64,000 nt of DNA from Thermohalobaculum sp965247385 (GTDB lineage: Bacteria > Pseudomonadota > Alphaproteobacteria > Rhodobacterales > Rhodobacteraceae), in NCBI GenBank assembly GCA_965247385.1, contig CBDFHG010000007.1, forward strand, positions 1,426,001-1,490,000, given 5' to 3'. Shown piece after piece: positions 55,396-63,938 of this stretch. The position numbers were made by a program, and so were the translations under genes. Below the pieces are notes generated by a model. It worked only from the letters and a program-made list of their open reading frames with translations, did not search any database and had not been told where the DNA came from. Every line of letters begins with the position of its first letter. The stretch's first letter is position 1.

Positions 55396-56472
55396 TCAGT
55401 GAGGGAAGGGCCAGAGGCGGAGTTTCTCCTTCGCTGTGCGCCAGAGTGCCGCAATTCCATGCGGTTCCGCAATCAGGAAGATGATAATCAGGCTGCCGAC
55501 CAGCATGATCTGGCAGTATTCGGCGATATCTGTCGGCCAGCCGAGCGCGCCGACGAAGACATTCTTGAACACCACCGGCAGCAGAACGATGAAGGCCGCC
55601 CCGATCAGCGATCCGAAGATCGAGCCGAGCCCGCCGATGATTATCATGAACAGCACGTTGAACGAGACATTGATCGGAAACGCCTCGGTGCCCTCGGCGG
55701 CCCCCTTCCACAGCGTGAAGTACAGGGCCCCCGACATGCCGATATAGAACGACGAAATGGCGAAGGCGCTGAGCTTGGTCATCAGCGGGTTCACGCCGAT
55801 GATCTCGGCTGCGATGTCCATGTCGCGGATCGCCATCCAGGAGCGCCCGATGCGCCCGCGCACCAGATTGCGCGCCACCCAGGCGAAGACGAACAGGAAG
55901 CCGAAACAGAACAGGTAGGTCACCGCCGGTTTGGTATACGGCCCGGTGATGGCGACGCCGAACATGGTCCGCTCGGGTGCCGAGATCTGGCCCGAGGCGG
56001 AGTAGTTGTAGAACCAGCCCCACTTGTTGAACATCCAGATCAGGAAGAACTGTGCGGCCAGGGTCGCCACCGCCAGGTAGAACCCCTTGATCCGCAGGCT
56101 GGGCAAGCCGAAGAAGATGCCCACCCCCGCCGTGATCGCCCCCGAAATCAGCGTGATCGAGATCATGTCGAGCCCGGGAAACGAGGTCATCAGCTTGTAG
56201 GAGGCATAGGCGCCCACCGCCATGAAGCCACCGGTCCCCAGCGAGACCTGGCCGCAATAACCGGTCAGCATGTTCAGCCCCAGCGCCGCCAGCCCGTAGA
56301 CCAGGAACGGCATGAAGATCGCCTGTTCCCAGTAGTCGTTGATGACGAACGGCACCACCAGCACCGCCACCGCCATCACGCTCCAGAACGCCCACAGATC
56401 GAACCGGATCGGGAAGGTGGCCAGATCCGCCTGGTAGCTGGCCTTGAACTCGCCTGCTTCGCGGTAGAGCAT
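55396..56472 (-). CDS. livM: ABC transporter permease LivM type
   Basis: This 358-aa polytopic membrane protein has YGLAALGLNMLTGYCGQVSL followed by GTGGFMAVGAYASY, the diagnostic LivM start, and RIKGFYLAVATLAAQFFLIW. The cytoplasmic contact loop GRSWMAIRDMDIAAEIIGVN and LGSIFGSLIGAAFIVLLPVV complete the pattern. It pairs with LivH to form the channel. A 118-bp gap with a large palindrome separates it from livH. Confidence 0.93.
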   Translation of the reverse strand: MLYREAGEFKASYQADLATFPIRFDLWAFWSVMAVAVLVVPFVINDYWEQAIFMPFLVYGLAALGLNMLTGYCGQVSLGTGGFMAVGAYASYKLMTSFPGLDMISITLISGAITAGVGIFFGLPSLRIKGFYLAVATLAAQFFLIWMFNKWGWFYNYSASGQISAPERTMFGVAITGPYTKPAVTYLFCFGFLFVFAWVARNLVRGRIGRSWMAIRDMDIAAEIIGVNPLMTKLSAFAISSFYIGMSGALYFTLWKGAAEGTEAFPINVSFNVLFMIIIGGLGSIFGSLIGAAFIVLLPVVFKNVFVGALGWPTDIAEYCQIMLVGSLIIIFLIAEPHGIAALWRTAKEKLRLWPFPH

Positions 56473-56506
56473 GGGTCAGTCCTCCGCCCCAGATGAACGC
56501 GCGCCT

Positions 56507-56568
56507 GTAGGGCGGGGTTCACCCCGCCAGGCTCCCCGCCGGGGATGGCGGGGTGAACCCCGCCCTAC
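56507..56568. repeat. Long perfect inverted repeat between livH and livM
   Basis: A 23-bp arm (56507-56529, starting GTAGGGCGGGGTTCACCCCG) is the exact reverse complement of 56546-56568. The 16-bp loop itself contains CCCCGCCGGGG. In RNA it would make a very stable stem. It resembles the GTAGGGCGGGGTT...CCCGCC dispersed repeats of proteobacteria. Confidence 0.85.
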
Positions 56569-56590
56569 GGGATGTAGGCAGCCAGACATC

Positions 56591-57568
56591 TCATACCCTC
56601 TCGATGATCTTTTCGCCGAACAGGCCCTGGGGCCGGAACAGCAGGAAGCCCAGCGCCAGCATGTAGGCGAACCAGTTCTCGGTCGCGCCCGCCAGGTAGG
56701 GCACGCCGATGTAGAAATCGAACAGCTTCTCGCCCGCGCCGATGATCAGCCCGCCGATGATCGCGCCCGGGATCGAGGTGAAGCCGCCCAGCATCAGCAC
56801 CGGCAGCGCCTTCAGGGCGATCAGCGACAGCGAGAACTGTACCCCCGACTTGGCCCCCCACATGACGCCTGCGACCAGCGCCACCAGGCCCGCCACCGAC
56901 CAGACGATCCACCAGATCGTCTCCAGCGAAATGCCCACGCTCAGCGCCGCCTGATGGTCGTCGGCCACGGCGCGCAGCGCCCGGCCCATCTTGGTGTAGT
57001 GCGAGAACAGGGTCAGTGCGATGACCAGGATTATTGCAACCACGGCGGCCGATATCTCCAGCTTCTCGACGAACATGCCGGTGGCGTCGATGATCATGTC
57101 CGATGGGCCAGAGGGCAGCCCCACATCCAGCTTCTTGACATTGGCGCCCCACATCAGGTCGCCCAAACCCTCGAGCACGAAGGCCAGCCCGATGGTGGCC
57201 ATGAACAGAATAATCCCCTCCTGGTTCACCAGTGGCCGCAGCACCACCCGCACGATCACCCAGGCCAGCCCGACCATAACCACCAGCGTAAACATGATGG
57301 CCAGAATGTCTTGCACCCCGGAGTCGCCCCAATACTGGATCTCGGTGCCGAAGATGGTATTGATCAAATGGGCGAACGGCACTTGCCCCCTCTGAATGCC
57401 CACCAGGGTCAGCGCCGCGAACAGCGCCAGTACCCCTTGCGAGAAGTTGAAGACACCCGACGCCTTGAAGATCAGCACGAAGCCCAGCGCCACGAGGGAA
57501 TACATCACCCCGGCCAGCAGGCCCGAGACCAGCACTTCATAGAAGAACGGATCGGTCAGAAATCCCAT
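56591..57568 (-). CDS. livH: ABC transporter permease LivH type
   Basis: This 325-aa membrane protein has the LivH opening SGLLAGVMYSLVALGFVLIF then KASGVFNFSQGVLALFAALT, contact loop TKMGRALRAVADDHQAALSV and the end VLMLGGFTSIPGAIIGGLII with GYLFRPQGLFGEK-like LFRPQGLFGEKIIERV. It starts 9 bp after the livG stop, so they are coupled. Confidence 0.93.
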   Translation of the reverse strand: MGFLTDPFFYEVLVSGLLAGVMYSLVALGFVLIFKASGVFNFSQGVLALFAALTLVGIQRGQVPFAHLINTIFGTEIQYWGDSGVQDILAIMFTLVVMVGLAWVIVRVVLRPLVNQEGIILFMATIGLAFVLEGLGDLMWGANVKKLDVGLPSGPSDMIIDATGMFVEKLEISAAVVAIILVIALTLFSHYTKMGRALRAVADDHQAALSVGISLETIWWIVWSVAGLVALVAGVMWGAKSGVQFSLSLIALKALPVLMLGGFTSIPGAIIGGLIIGAGEKLFDFYIGVPYLAGATENWFAYMLALGFLLFRPQGLFGEKIIERV

Positions 57569-57577
57569 GATTTCCCC

Positions 57578-58438
57578 TCAGTCATGGCTCACCCCCAGAT
57601 AAGCATCGACCACATCCTGGTTGGCGCGCACCTCGTCCGGCGCGCCGTCGCCGATCTTCTTGCCATAGTCCAGAACCACCACCCGGTCGGCGATGTCCAT
57701 GACCACGCCCATGTCGTGCTCGATCAGGGCGATGGTGGTGCCAAACTCGTCGTTCACGTCCAGGATGAAGCGGCACATGTCCTGCTTTTCCTCGACATTC
57801 ATCCCCGCCATCGGCTCGTCCAGCAGCAGCAGCTTCGGCTCGGCGGCCAGGGCGCGGCCCAATTCGACGCGCTTTTGCAGGCCGTAGGGCAACCGCCCCA
57901 CGGGGGTCTTGCGGATCGCCTGGATCTCCAGAAAATCGATGATCTGCTCGACCTTCGCCCGGTGCTCGATCTCCTCACGCTCTGCCGGGCCGGACCACAG
58001 CGCCTGCCAGAACAGGTTGGTTTTCATCTTGGTCAACCGCCCCGTCATGATGTTGTCGAGGGTCGACATGCCCCTGAACAGGGCGATGTTCTGGAATGTG
58101 CGGGCGATGCCCTGCTTGGCGATCTGGTGCGGCTTCAGGTTGCCGCGCTTGTGGCCATGGAACCAGACCTCACCCTCCTGCGGGTGATAAAAACCGTTGA
58201 TCACGTTCAGCATCGACGATTTACCGGCCCCGTTCGGGCCGATGATGGCGCGAACCTCGCCCTCGCGGATATCGAAGCTGACATCCTTGATCGCGGTGAC
58301 GCCGCCAAAGCGCAGCGTGATATTCTTCATTTCCATCACGACCTCGCCGGTCCGGTGCGGAGTAAGCCCGTGGGCGATCTCCTGATCGGCATAGTCGCGG
58401 TCGGTCATGGCCGCTTCGGCGACCGTCTGGCTGGTCAT
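57578..58438 (-). CDS. livG: Branched-chain-type ABC transporter ATPase LivG
   Basis: This 286-aa protein starts at ATG 58438 (GAGCAAGG upstream). Walker A AIIGPNGAGKSSMLNVINGF, the LivG-type GIARTFQNIALFRGMSTLDN, signature-equivalent LPYGLQKRVELGRALAAEPK, Walker B LLLLDEPMAGMNVEEKQDM and switch IALIEHDMGVVMDIADRVVV. A C-terminal VVDAYLG motif is present. It lies 13 bp after the AMP-forming ligase gene. Confidence 0.93.
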   Translation of the reverse strand: MTSQTVAEAAMTDRDYADQEIAHGLTPHRTGEVVMEMKNITLRFGGVTAIKDVSFDIREGEVRAIIGPNGAGKSSMLNVINGFYHPQEGEVWFHGHKRGNLKPHQIAKQGIARTFQNIALFRGMSTLDNIMTGRLTKMKTNLFWQALWSGPAEREEIEHRAKVEQIIDFLEIQAIRKTPVGRLPYGLQKRVELGRALAAEPKLLLLDEPMAGMNVEEKQDMCRFILDVNDEFGTTIALIEHDMGVVMDIADRVVVLDYGKKIGDGAPDEVRANQDVVDAYLGVSHD

Positions 58439-58451
58439 ATCCTTGCTCACC

Positions 58452-60440
58452 TCACGCGGCCCGGTTGGTATTGGAACCGGCGTCGCCACGACGCGGGAAG
58501 GTCTTGAGGTCGCGAATCTCCAGATCGCCCGAGATCTTGCCCTTGCGGCCATCCTCGTAGGTTACCTCAACCTCGGCAAGCACATTGCCGGCGCCGCCAT
58601 AGAGCGCATCGATCAGGGCACCGTATCGCTCGGAGATGATGTTGCGCCGCACCTTGAGGGTGCGGGTCAGTTCGCCGTCGTCGGCATCCAGTTGCTTGTG
58701 GAGCACCAGGAAGCGGCTGATCTGACAGCCCGAAAGCATCGGGTCGCCGGCCAGGCTGCGGTTGGTCTCCTCAATGTTCTCCTGGATCATCTGATAAACC
58801 TGCGGATGCGCCGCCAGTTCCTGGTAGCCGCCATAGGCGATGTTGTTGCGCTCGGCCCAGTTGCCGACCGCTGTCAGATCGATATTGACGAAGGCCATGC
58901 AGCTTTTGCGGCCATCGCCGAAGACCACGGCTTCGAGAATATTGGCAAAAAACTTCAGCTTGTTCTCGACGTATTTCGGCGCGAACAGCGAGCCGTCGGC
59001 CAGCTTGCCCACATCCTTCGCCCGGTCGAGAATGCGCAGCTGCCCGGACCGCTTATCCATGAATCCCGCATCGCCGGTGGCGACCCAACCCTCGGTATTC
59101 TTGGTCTCGGCGGTCGATTCAGGGTTTTTGAAATATTCCTGGAACACGCCGGGCGATCGGTAGGACACTTCGCCCGTCCCCTCGTCGATGCGGATCTCGA
59201 CGCCAGGGGTGGGGACGCCGACGCATTCCGGATCGACGGCGTCGTCCGGCTGCTGGGTGATGAAGACACTGGCCTCGGTCTGGCCGTAGAGCTGCTTCAG
59301 GTTGATCCCGATCGAGCGGTAGAACTCGAACAGATCCGGCCCGATCGCCTCGCCTGCGGTGTAGCCGACCCGCACCCGGCTCATGCCTAGCGTGTTCTTC
59401 AGAGGGCCGTAGATGAAGACCTCGCCCAGGAAAGACATCAACCTGTCCATGGCGGATAACGCTTCGCCCGCCCTGCGCTTTCCCGAGACCGCCTTGGCGT
59501 GGTCCATGAAGGTCCTGAACAGCCAGCGCTTGGTTCGCCCGGCGTCCTCCATCCGGATCGTCACCGTCGTCAGCAGCCGTTCGAAGATGCTGGGCGGCGC
59601 GAAGTAATAGGTCGGGCCGATCTCGCGCAGGTCGGCCATCATGGTATCGGCCGATTCCGGGCAGGCGACGCAGAAGCCCTTCACATAGGCCTGCCCCATC
59701 GAGAAGATGAAGTCGCCAACCCAGGCCATCGGCAGATAGGCGAGGATCGAGTCGGTCTCGACCAGGTTGTCGAAATCCGCCGAGGCGCGCGAGGTAACGA
59801 TGATGTTGTCCTGGCTCAGCACCACGCCTTTGGGCCTGCCGGTGGTGCCCGAGGTATAGAGCATCACACAAGTGTCCGAGCCTTTGCCCGCCGCAATGCG
59901 CGCATCGATTCCGGCGCCAAGCTCGCCTTCGGCGGCACGGCCGGCCTGTTGAACGTCGCCGTAGAAATGCATCGCTGCGTGGTCGTAATTGCGCAGGCCC
60001 CGCGGATTGCAATAGATGATCTGGTGCAGTTTCGGCAGGTTCTCCTGAATGTTCAGGATCTTGTCGACCTGCTCCTGGTTCTCGACGATCGCGAAGCTGG
60101 CGCCTGCATGCTCGAGCACATACTGCATCTCCTCGGCAACCGAGTCCTGATACAGCGGCACCGGGACCGCACCAGCCATCTGAGCCGCGACCATCGACCA
60201 GTAGAGGCGGGGCCGGTTGGAGCCGATGATCGCAACCGACTGGCCGGGCTCGAGGCCCAGATTCACCAGGCCCAGCGCCAACGCGCGGGTCTCCTCGGCG
60301 ACTTCAGCCCAGGTCCAGCTCTGCCAGATTCCGTATTCCTTCTCGCGGCTGGCGGACCGGCCGCCGCGCGCGCGCGCATTGGCCAGCAGCAGCTTCGCAA
60401 AGGTATCGGAGCCGGCCGAACCTTCAGGTTGTCCTGTCAC
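58452..60440 (-). CDS. Long-chain-type AMP-forming acyl-CoA ligase
   Basis: This 662-aa protein has GTG start at 60440 with GGGAGGAG five bases upstream; the in-frame extension to 60575 is unlikely. Adenylation motifs: CVMLYTSGTTGRPKGVVLSQ (P-loop), LPMAWVGDFIFSMGQAYVKG, LKQLYGQTEASVFITQ, WVATGDAGFMDKRSGQLRIL and DRAKDVGKLADGSLFAPKYV. The size matches bacterial long-chain acyl-CoA synthetase (FadD15-like) proteins. It is the first gene of the liv transporter unit, an arrangement seen for carboxylic acid import with immediate CoA activation. Confidence 0.92.
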   Translation of the reverse strand: MTGQPEGSAGSDTFAKLLLANARARGGRSASREKEYGIWQSWTWAEVAEETRALALGLVNLGLEPGQSVAIIGSNRPRLYWSMVAAQMAGAVPVPLYQDSVAEEMQYVLEHAGASFAIVENQEQVDKILNIQENLPKLHQIIYCNPRGLRNYDHAAMHFYGDVQQAGRAAEGELGAGIDARIAAGKGSDTCVMLYTSGTTGRPKGVVLSQDNIIVTSRASADFDNLVETDSILAYLPMAWVGDFIFSMGQAYVKGFCVACPESADTMMADLREIGPTYYFAPPSIFERLLTTVTIRMEDAGRTKRWLFRTFMDHAKAVSGKRRAGEALSAMDRLMSFLGEVFIYGPLKNTLGMSRVRVGYTAGEAIGPDLFEFYRSIGINLKQLYGQTEASVFITQQPDDAVDPECVGVPTPGVEIRIDEGTGEVSYRSPGVFQEYFKNPESTAETKNTEGWVATGDAGFMDKRSGQLRILDRAKDVGKLADGSLFAPKYVENKLKFFANILEAVVFGDGRKSCMAFVNIDLTAVGNWAERNNIAYGGYQELAAHPQVYQMIQENIEETNRSLAGDPMLSGCQISRFLVLHKQLDADDGELTRTLKVRRNIISERYGALIDALYGGAGNVLAEVEVTYEDGRKGKISGDLEIRDLKTFPRRGDAGSNTNRAA

Positions 60441-60762
60441 GTCATCTCCTCCCAGAGAACGCACCTCTACGACGCCCCGCTCTTGTGGCGGCTTGGCGCC
60501 CTTGCCCGGGCCGGGGCCAAAGGCCCGCCCCGCCAAAGGCCCGCCCCGAGGGCTGCCGGAATAGGAACTTAGCACTCCGGTGCGGTCAAGTCCGTATATG
60601 CATCCTCATATGTGAACGGGCGTTCAATTAGTGTATTCGAATGCCCCGGGCAAGCGAAAACCGCGCCCGAACACGAAATTCGGGCGCGGCCAGGAAAATT
60701 TGTTTCGTCGATGGGCGGTGGCGGCCCCGCCCGGTAGCGCCGGACCGGTTCAGCCCGCGATC
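60441..60762. other. Intergenic stretch between the ligase operon and hsp20
   Basis: This 322-bp stretch contains the presumed promoter region of the ligase/liv operon, a GC-rich part with a short direct repeat (AAAGGCCCGCCCCG twice, 60520-60550), and the hsp20 terminator. No gene is seen. A clear promoter could not be picked by eye. Confidence 0.5.
60657..60689 (-). terminator. Rho-independent terminator after hsp20
   Basis: CCGCGCCCGAA (60661-60671) pairs perfectly with TTCGGGCGCGG (60679-60689), with a 7-nt loop. On the minus strand TTTT follows the stem (complement of 60657-60660). Confidence 0.85.
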
Positions 60763-61227
60763 TCAGCCCGCGATGGTGCGGGTGCTCCCGTTACCGATGG
60801 CGATGGTCCGTGGCTTCAACGCCTCGGGCACCTCGCGCGCCAGATCGATGTGAAGCAGGCCGTTCTCCAGCCCGGCCCCGGTCACCTTCATGTGATCGGC
60901 AAGCTGGAAGCGGCGCTCGAAGCCACGCTCGGCGATGCCGCGATGCAGGTAGTTGGGTTGCGTTTTCCCGGTCGCATCCGGGGCCGCCTCGCGCTTCTTC
61001 GCGGTGACGGTCAGGCCCTGGTCCTTGACCTCGATGTTGAGGTCGGCCTCACCGAAACCGGCGACAGCCAGGGTGATGCGATACGCATCCTCACCGGTCT
61101 TCTCGATGTTGTAGGGTGGATAGCTCGGCGCCGGTGCGTCGCCCGACATAAGCTGGTCGAGCATCGAGCCGAAACGGTCGAAGCCGACGGTTGAACGATA
61201 GAGCGGGGTCAGGTCGAAATTGCGCAT
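60763..61227 (-). CDS. Small heat-shock protein Hsp20 (IbpA type)
   Basis: This 154-aa protein starts MRNFDLTPLYRSTVGFDRFG. It has YPPYNIEKTGEDAYRITLAV then AGFGEADLNIEVKDQGLTVT, the alpha-crystallin domain, LHRGIAERGFERRFQLADHM and GLENGLLHIDLAREVPEALK. It is a class A proteobacterial sHsp, an ATP-independent holdase. AAGGAGG precedes the ATG; the short sequence upstream could fold over it, but a ROSE thermometer is not clearly visible. A terminator follows. Confidence 0.95.
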   Translation of the reverse strand: MRNFDLTPLYRSTVGFDRFGSMLDQLMSGDAPAPSYPPYNIEKTGEDAYRITLAVAGFGEADLNIEVKDQGLTVTAKKREAAPDATGKTQPNYLHRGIAERGFERRFQLADHMKVTGAGLENGLLHIDLAREVPEALKPRTIAIGNGSTRTIAG

Positions 61228-61288
61228 GGGTCATACCCTCCTTGCGAAGCGATACTTCATCAGGCCCCCCGTCACGGGCAGGCCGGGT

Positions 61289-62129
61289 TCACGTCTCCGG
61301 GCCCTGTTCGGCACCCGGCAAGACAAATGTGGGAGGCCGCAATCGGGCTTTCAAGGGTCCGGGCGCGACTCCAGCCCGGTTAATCCGGCGCGGCTGTTTC
61401 AACCGGGCCAGCACCTCGGCAAGGGCGTCATCGACAACCACGGCGCAGGCGGCCGGTTTCCTCGCATCCGTGCCCATTGCGGCGAGAACCGCGACCAGGC
61501 GCATCTCGTCTCCAATGGCCGTGAACAGGGGCGATCGCGAAGCACCAAACGTGACATTGCAGCTCAACTCCATCACGGCGTCGTGAATGGTGACGAATTC
61601 ACAGCCCTTCTGCCGGGTCAGCGCATGGGGCCGATCCTGGCGGTAGCTGATCAGGGTCAGCAGCGTTTCCGGCCCTGGGGCCGGGCCGATCTCGAAGAAC
61701 GGTGCCTTTTCCCGTGAGATCGGGTCGGCCAGCCGGATCACCGCCAGGTCGAGCCCAACCTGCCTGGTATCCGCTTGCTCGGTGGCCGGATAGTCGGGAT
61801 GCACTGCAATCGCAACCGCCTTGCTGTGGCCAACCTTCTGGCCACGCCGCCACCCGGCGACGAAATTCACCGCCCCCGGCAAATATGTCATGCCGGTACG
61901 CGGGTTCATCACTCAATGCGCGGCCGTCAGAACCAGATCCTCGCTGATCAGGGTCCCGGTGCACATGGCTGTGGTCCGCGTGGTGGCGATGTTGACCCTG
62001 CCGACGCCGCGCCAGGGTACATGCCCTGCGCCGTTCAGCATCCGGCGGAGGTCGAGTTCCAGGGCCGAGGCGGGCAGCGCTGCCCCCACAGCCAGACCGG
62101 TCAGAACCAACAGGAAAAATCCACCTCAT
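61289..62129 (-). pseudogene. Trypsin-like serine protease, broken
   Basis: The sequence can be followed from ATG 62129 (MRWIF) through a signal peptide (LLVLTGLAVGAALPASALEL) only if one T of the T5 run near 62115 is removed. The protease core is TAMCTGTLISEDLVLTAAH, then TGA at 61915-61913 exactly where the family has Cys (TAAHC), then the same frame continues MNPRTGMTYLPGAVNFVAGW, GLDLAVIRLADPI (catalytic Asp) and FGASRSPLFTA (catalytic Ser in a diverged GDSGSP). Two lesions make it a probable pseudogene. Confidence 0.8.
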
Positions 62130-62171
62130 CGGCCCCAGCATAGCGCCGCGACCAGGGTCAGGCGAGGCCTG

Positions 62172-62234
62172 GTTCATTGAATTGCCGCGATTTCCGAGTC
62201 GCAAAGTGAACCCACTTTGCCTGAAATCGCTCTA
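62172..62234. repeat. Dispersed palindromic repeat, copy 3 (half)
   Basis: Inverted with respect to copies 1 and 2, it reads AGAGCGATTTCAGGCAAAGT, then GGGTTCACTTTGCGACTCGG and AAATCGCGGCAATTCAATGA on the minus strand. Only the first half of the longer repeat is present; the GCATGATC hairpin is absent. Confidence 0.75.
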
Positions 62235-63533
62235 ATCGGCCGCCAGCGCCTCCGGCTTCGGCCCACCGGTGGCCCAGTCGAGCAGCTCCACCGTATGCAC
62301 CACCGGAATGCCGGTGGCCGAGCCGATCTGCATCATGCAGCCGATATTGCCCGCCGCGATCACCCACGGCGCGGTCGCCTCGATATTCCTGACCTTGCGC
62401 ATCTTCAGCTCCGCCGAGATCTCCGGCTGCAGCAGGTTGTAGGTGCCCGCCGAGCCGCAACACAAATGTCCCTCGGCAGGTTCGACCACGGTGAACCCGG
62501 CCTGACGCAGCAACCTCTTCGGTGCATCGGTTACCTTCTGACCATGCTGCAACGAACAGGCGGCGTGATAGGCGACGCGCAAGCCCGGCCCGGCGGCGCC
62601 CTCCAACCCAATCTCCACCATAAACTCGGTAATATCGCGGGTGATGGCCGAAACCCGCGCCGCGTCCCCCGCCAGGCCTGCGTCGTGGCGCAGCATATAG
62701 CCGTAATCCTTCACCGTGGTACCGCAGCCCGAGGTGTTGATGATGATCGCGTCCAGCCCGTCCGCATCCATCTCCGCCGTCCAGGCGCGGATATTGACGG
62801 CCGCCGAGGCATGGCTGAGGTCCGTCTTGCCCATGTGATGGGTCAGCGCCCCGCAGCATCCCGCGCCCTGGGCGACCACCACATCGCAGCCATGGCGGTT
62901 CAACAGCCGGATGGTGGCGGCGTTGATGTCCGGGTTCAGCGCCTTCTGGGCGCAGCCGGTCATCAGCGCGACGCGTTTGCGCCGCACGCCCGTGGCCGGT
63001 TTCATCCCCGGATCGTCATGCGCCATCGGCGGCGCGATACGGGGCGGCACCAGGTCGATCATCGCCCCTATCCTGCCCGGAAACAGGCGGGGGATCAGGC
63101 GCCGCAACGGCTTCGCCAACTTCGCCCCCGCCAGCGCCAGCCGGAAGCGGCCAGGGTAGGGCAGGATCAGGGTCAGCACCCGGCGCAGCACCCGGTCGAA
63201 CAGCGGTCTCTTGTAGGTCTTCTCGATATGCACGCGCGCATGATCGACCAGATGCATGTAATGCACCCCCGACGGGCAGGTGGTCATACAGGCCAGGCAC
63301 GACAGGCAACGATCGATATGCTTGACGGTTTTCTCATCCGCCGGACGGTCGTTCTCCAACATCTCCTTGATCAGGTAGATACGCCCGCGCGGGCTGTCCA
63401 GCTCGTCGCCCAAGACCACATAGCTCGGGCAGGTCGCGGTGCAGAATCCGCAATGTACGCAGGCGCGCAGGATCTCGTTGGCCCGGGCGATGTCGGGGTC
63501 CTGAAGCTGTTCATCGGTGAAGTTGGTCTGCAT
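62232..63533 (-). CDS. glcF: Glycolate oxidase iron-sulfur subunit
   Basis: This 433-aa protein has two 4Fe-4S motifs, CVHCGFCTATCPSY (about residues 25-38) and CLSCLACMTTCPSG (about 76-89), and two CCG domains with GAGCCGALTHHMGKTD, NTSGCGTTVKDYGY, YHAACSLQHGQK and GHLCCGSAGTYNLLQPEIS. It carries electrons from the GlcD/GlcE flavoprotein subunits during glycolate oxidation. glcE or glcD should lie beyond the right edge, but the next gene is a small unknown, so that is unverified. Confidence 0.95.
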   Translation of the reverse strand: MQTNFTDEQLQDPDIARANEILRACVHCGFCTATCPSYVVLGDELDSPRGRIYLIKEMLENDRPADEKTVKHIDRCLSCLACMTTCPSGVHYMHLVDHARVHIEKTYKRPLFDRVLRRVLTLILPYPGRFRLALAGAKLAKPLRRLIPRLFPGRIGAMIDLVPPRIAPPMAHDDPGMKPATGVRRKRVALMTGCAQKALNPDINAATIRLLNRHGCDVVVAQGAGCCGALTHHMGKTDLSHASAAVNIRAWTAEMDADGLDAIIINTSGCGTTVKDYGYMLRHDAGLAGDAARVSAITRDITEFMVEIGLEGAAGPGLRVAYHAACSLQHGQKVTDAPKRLLRQAGFTVVEPAEGHLCCGSAGTYNLLQPEISAELKMRKVRNIEATAPWVIAAGNIGCMMQIGSATGIPVVHTVELLDWATGGPKPEALAAD

Positions 63534-63548
63534 CTGTCTCGTTTCGCT

Positions 63549-63938
63549 TCAGTGTCTACGGCGAGGAATCGCCAGCGGGAGAGCCAAATCGTCGAGGCCC
63601 GCCGCCTCGAACAACAACCCGGCCGGGTCAACAATGTCCTGATCGCCCGACAGGGTCTCGATGCAAGCCTGCGCTGCGGGAATGTCCGTCGTGGCGAAGT
63701 CGATACAGACAGGGCCGAGCCCATGCCCCTCCCCGGTGATCCTGCCAATGCCCTGATCGCGCAGCGCATGATGGACAAGGTCGGTGATCCCGGCGCGCTC
63801 ATCGACCAGGTCGAGGTCATGATGCTCGTTCCGCTCGATCCGGATGCCGCAAAGGCTTTCGCCGAAGCGCGAACAGCGGACCGGCGAGACCCGTGCACCG
63901 CCGGACCGGGCCGCGGCAATATCGGGTAGCGGCGTCAT
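63549..63938 (-). CDS. Small protein of unknown function next to glcF
   Basis: This 129-aa frame starts MTPLPDIAAARSGGARVSPV and contains IRIERNEHHDLDLVDERAGI, LVHHALRDQGIGRITGEGHG and GPVCIDFATTDIPAAQACIE. It is soluble and acidic with no recognised domain. Its ATG overlaps a TGA of an upstream frame (ATGA), and glcF begins 15 bp after its stop, so the arrangement looks like an operon. I do not recognise the family. Confidence 0.55.
   Translation of the reverse strand: MTPLPDIAAARSGGARVSPVRCSRFGESLCGIRIERNEHHDLDLVDERAGITDLVHHALRDQGIGRITGEGHGLGPVCIDFATTDIPAAQACIETLSGDQDIVDPAGLLFEAAGLDDLALPLAIPRRRH

Noticed and set aside
53217..55484. A 755-codon plus-strand frame opposite livF and livK
   Set aside because: Antisense shadow of two clear genes; composition is typical of high-GC mirror frames. 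The same applies to 7587-9077, 56471-58507, 59499-60572 and 62217-63929.
61228..61260. ROSE-type RNA thermometer before hsp20
   Set aside because: A ribosome-binding AAGGAGG and a nearby TCGCT occur, but the leader is short and no convincing multi-stem ROSE fold could be drawn by eye.
61913..61915. Selenocysteine codon in the protease
   Set aside because: The gene also carries a frameshift near its start, no convincing hairpin was seen right after the TGA, and selenoprotein trypsins of this kind are not known to me. Kept only as a point to check.
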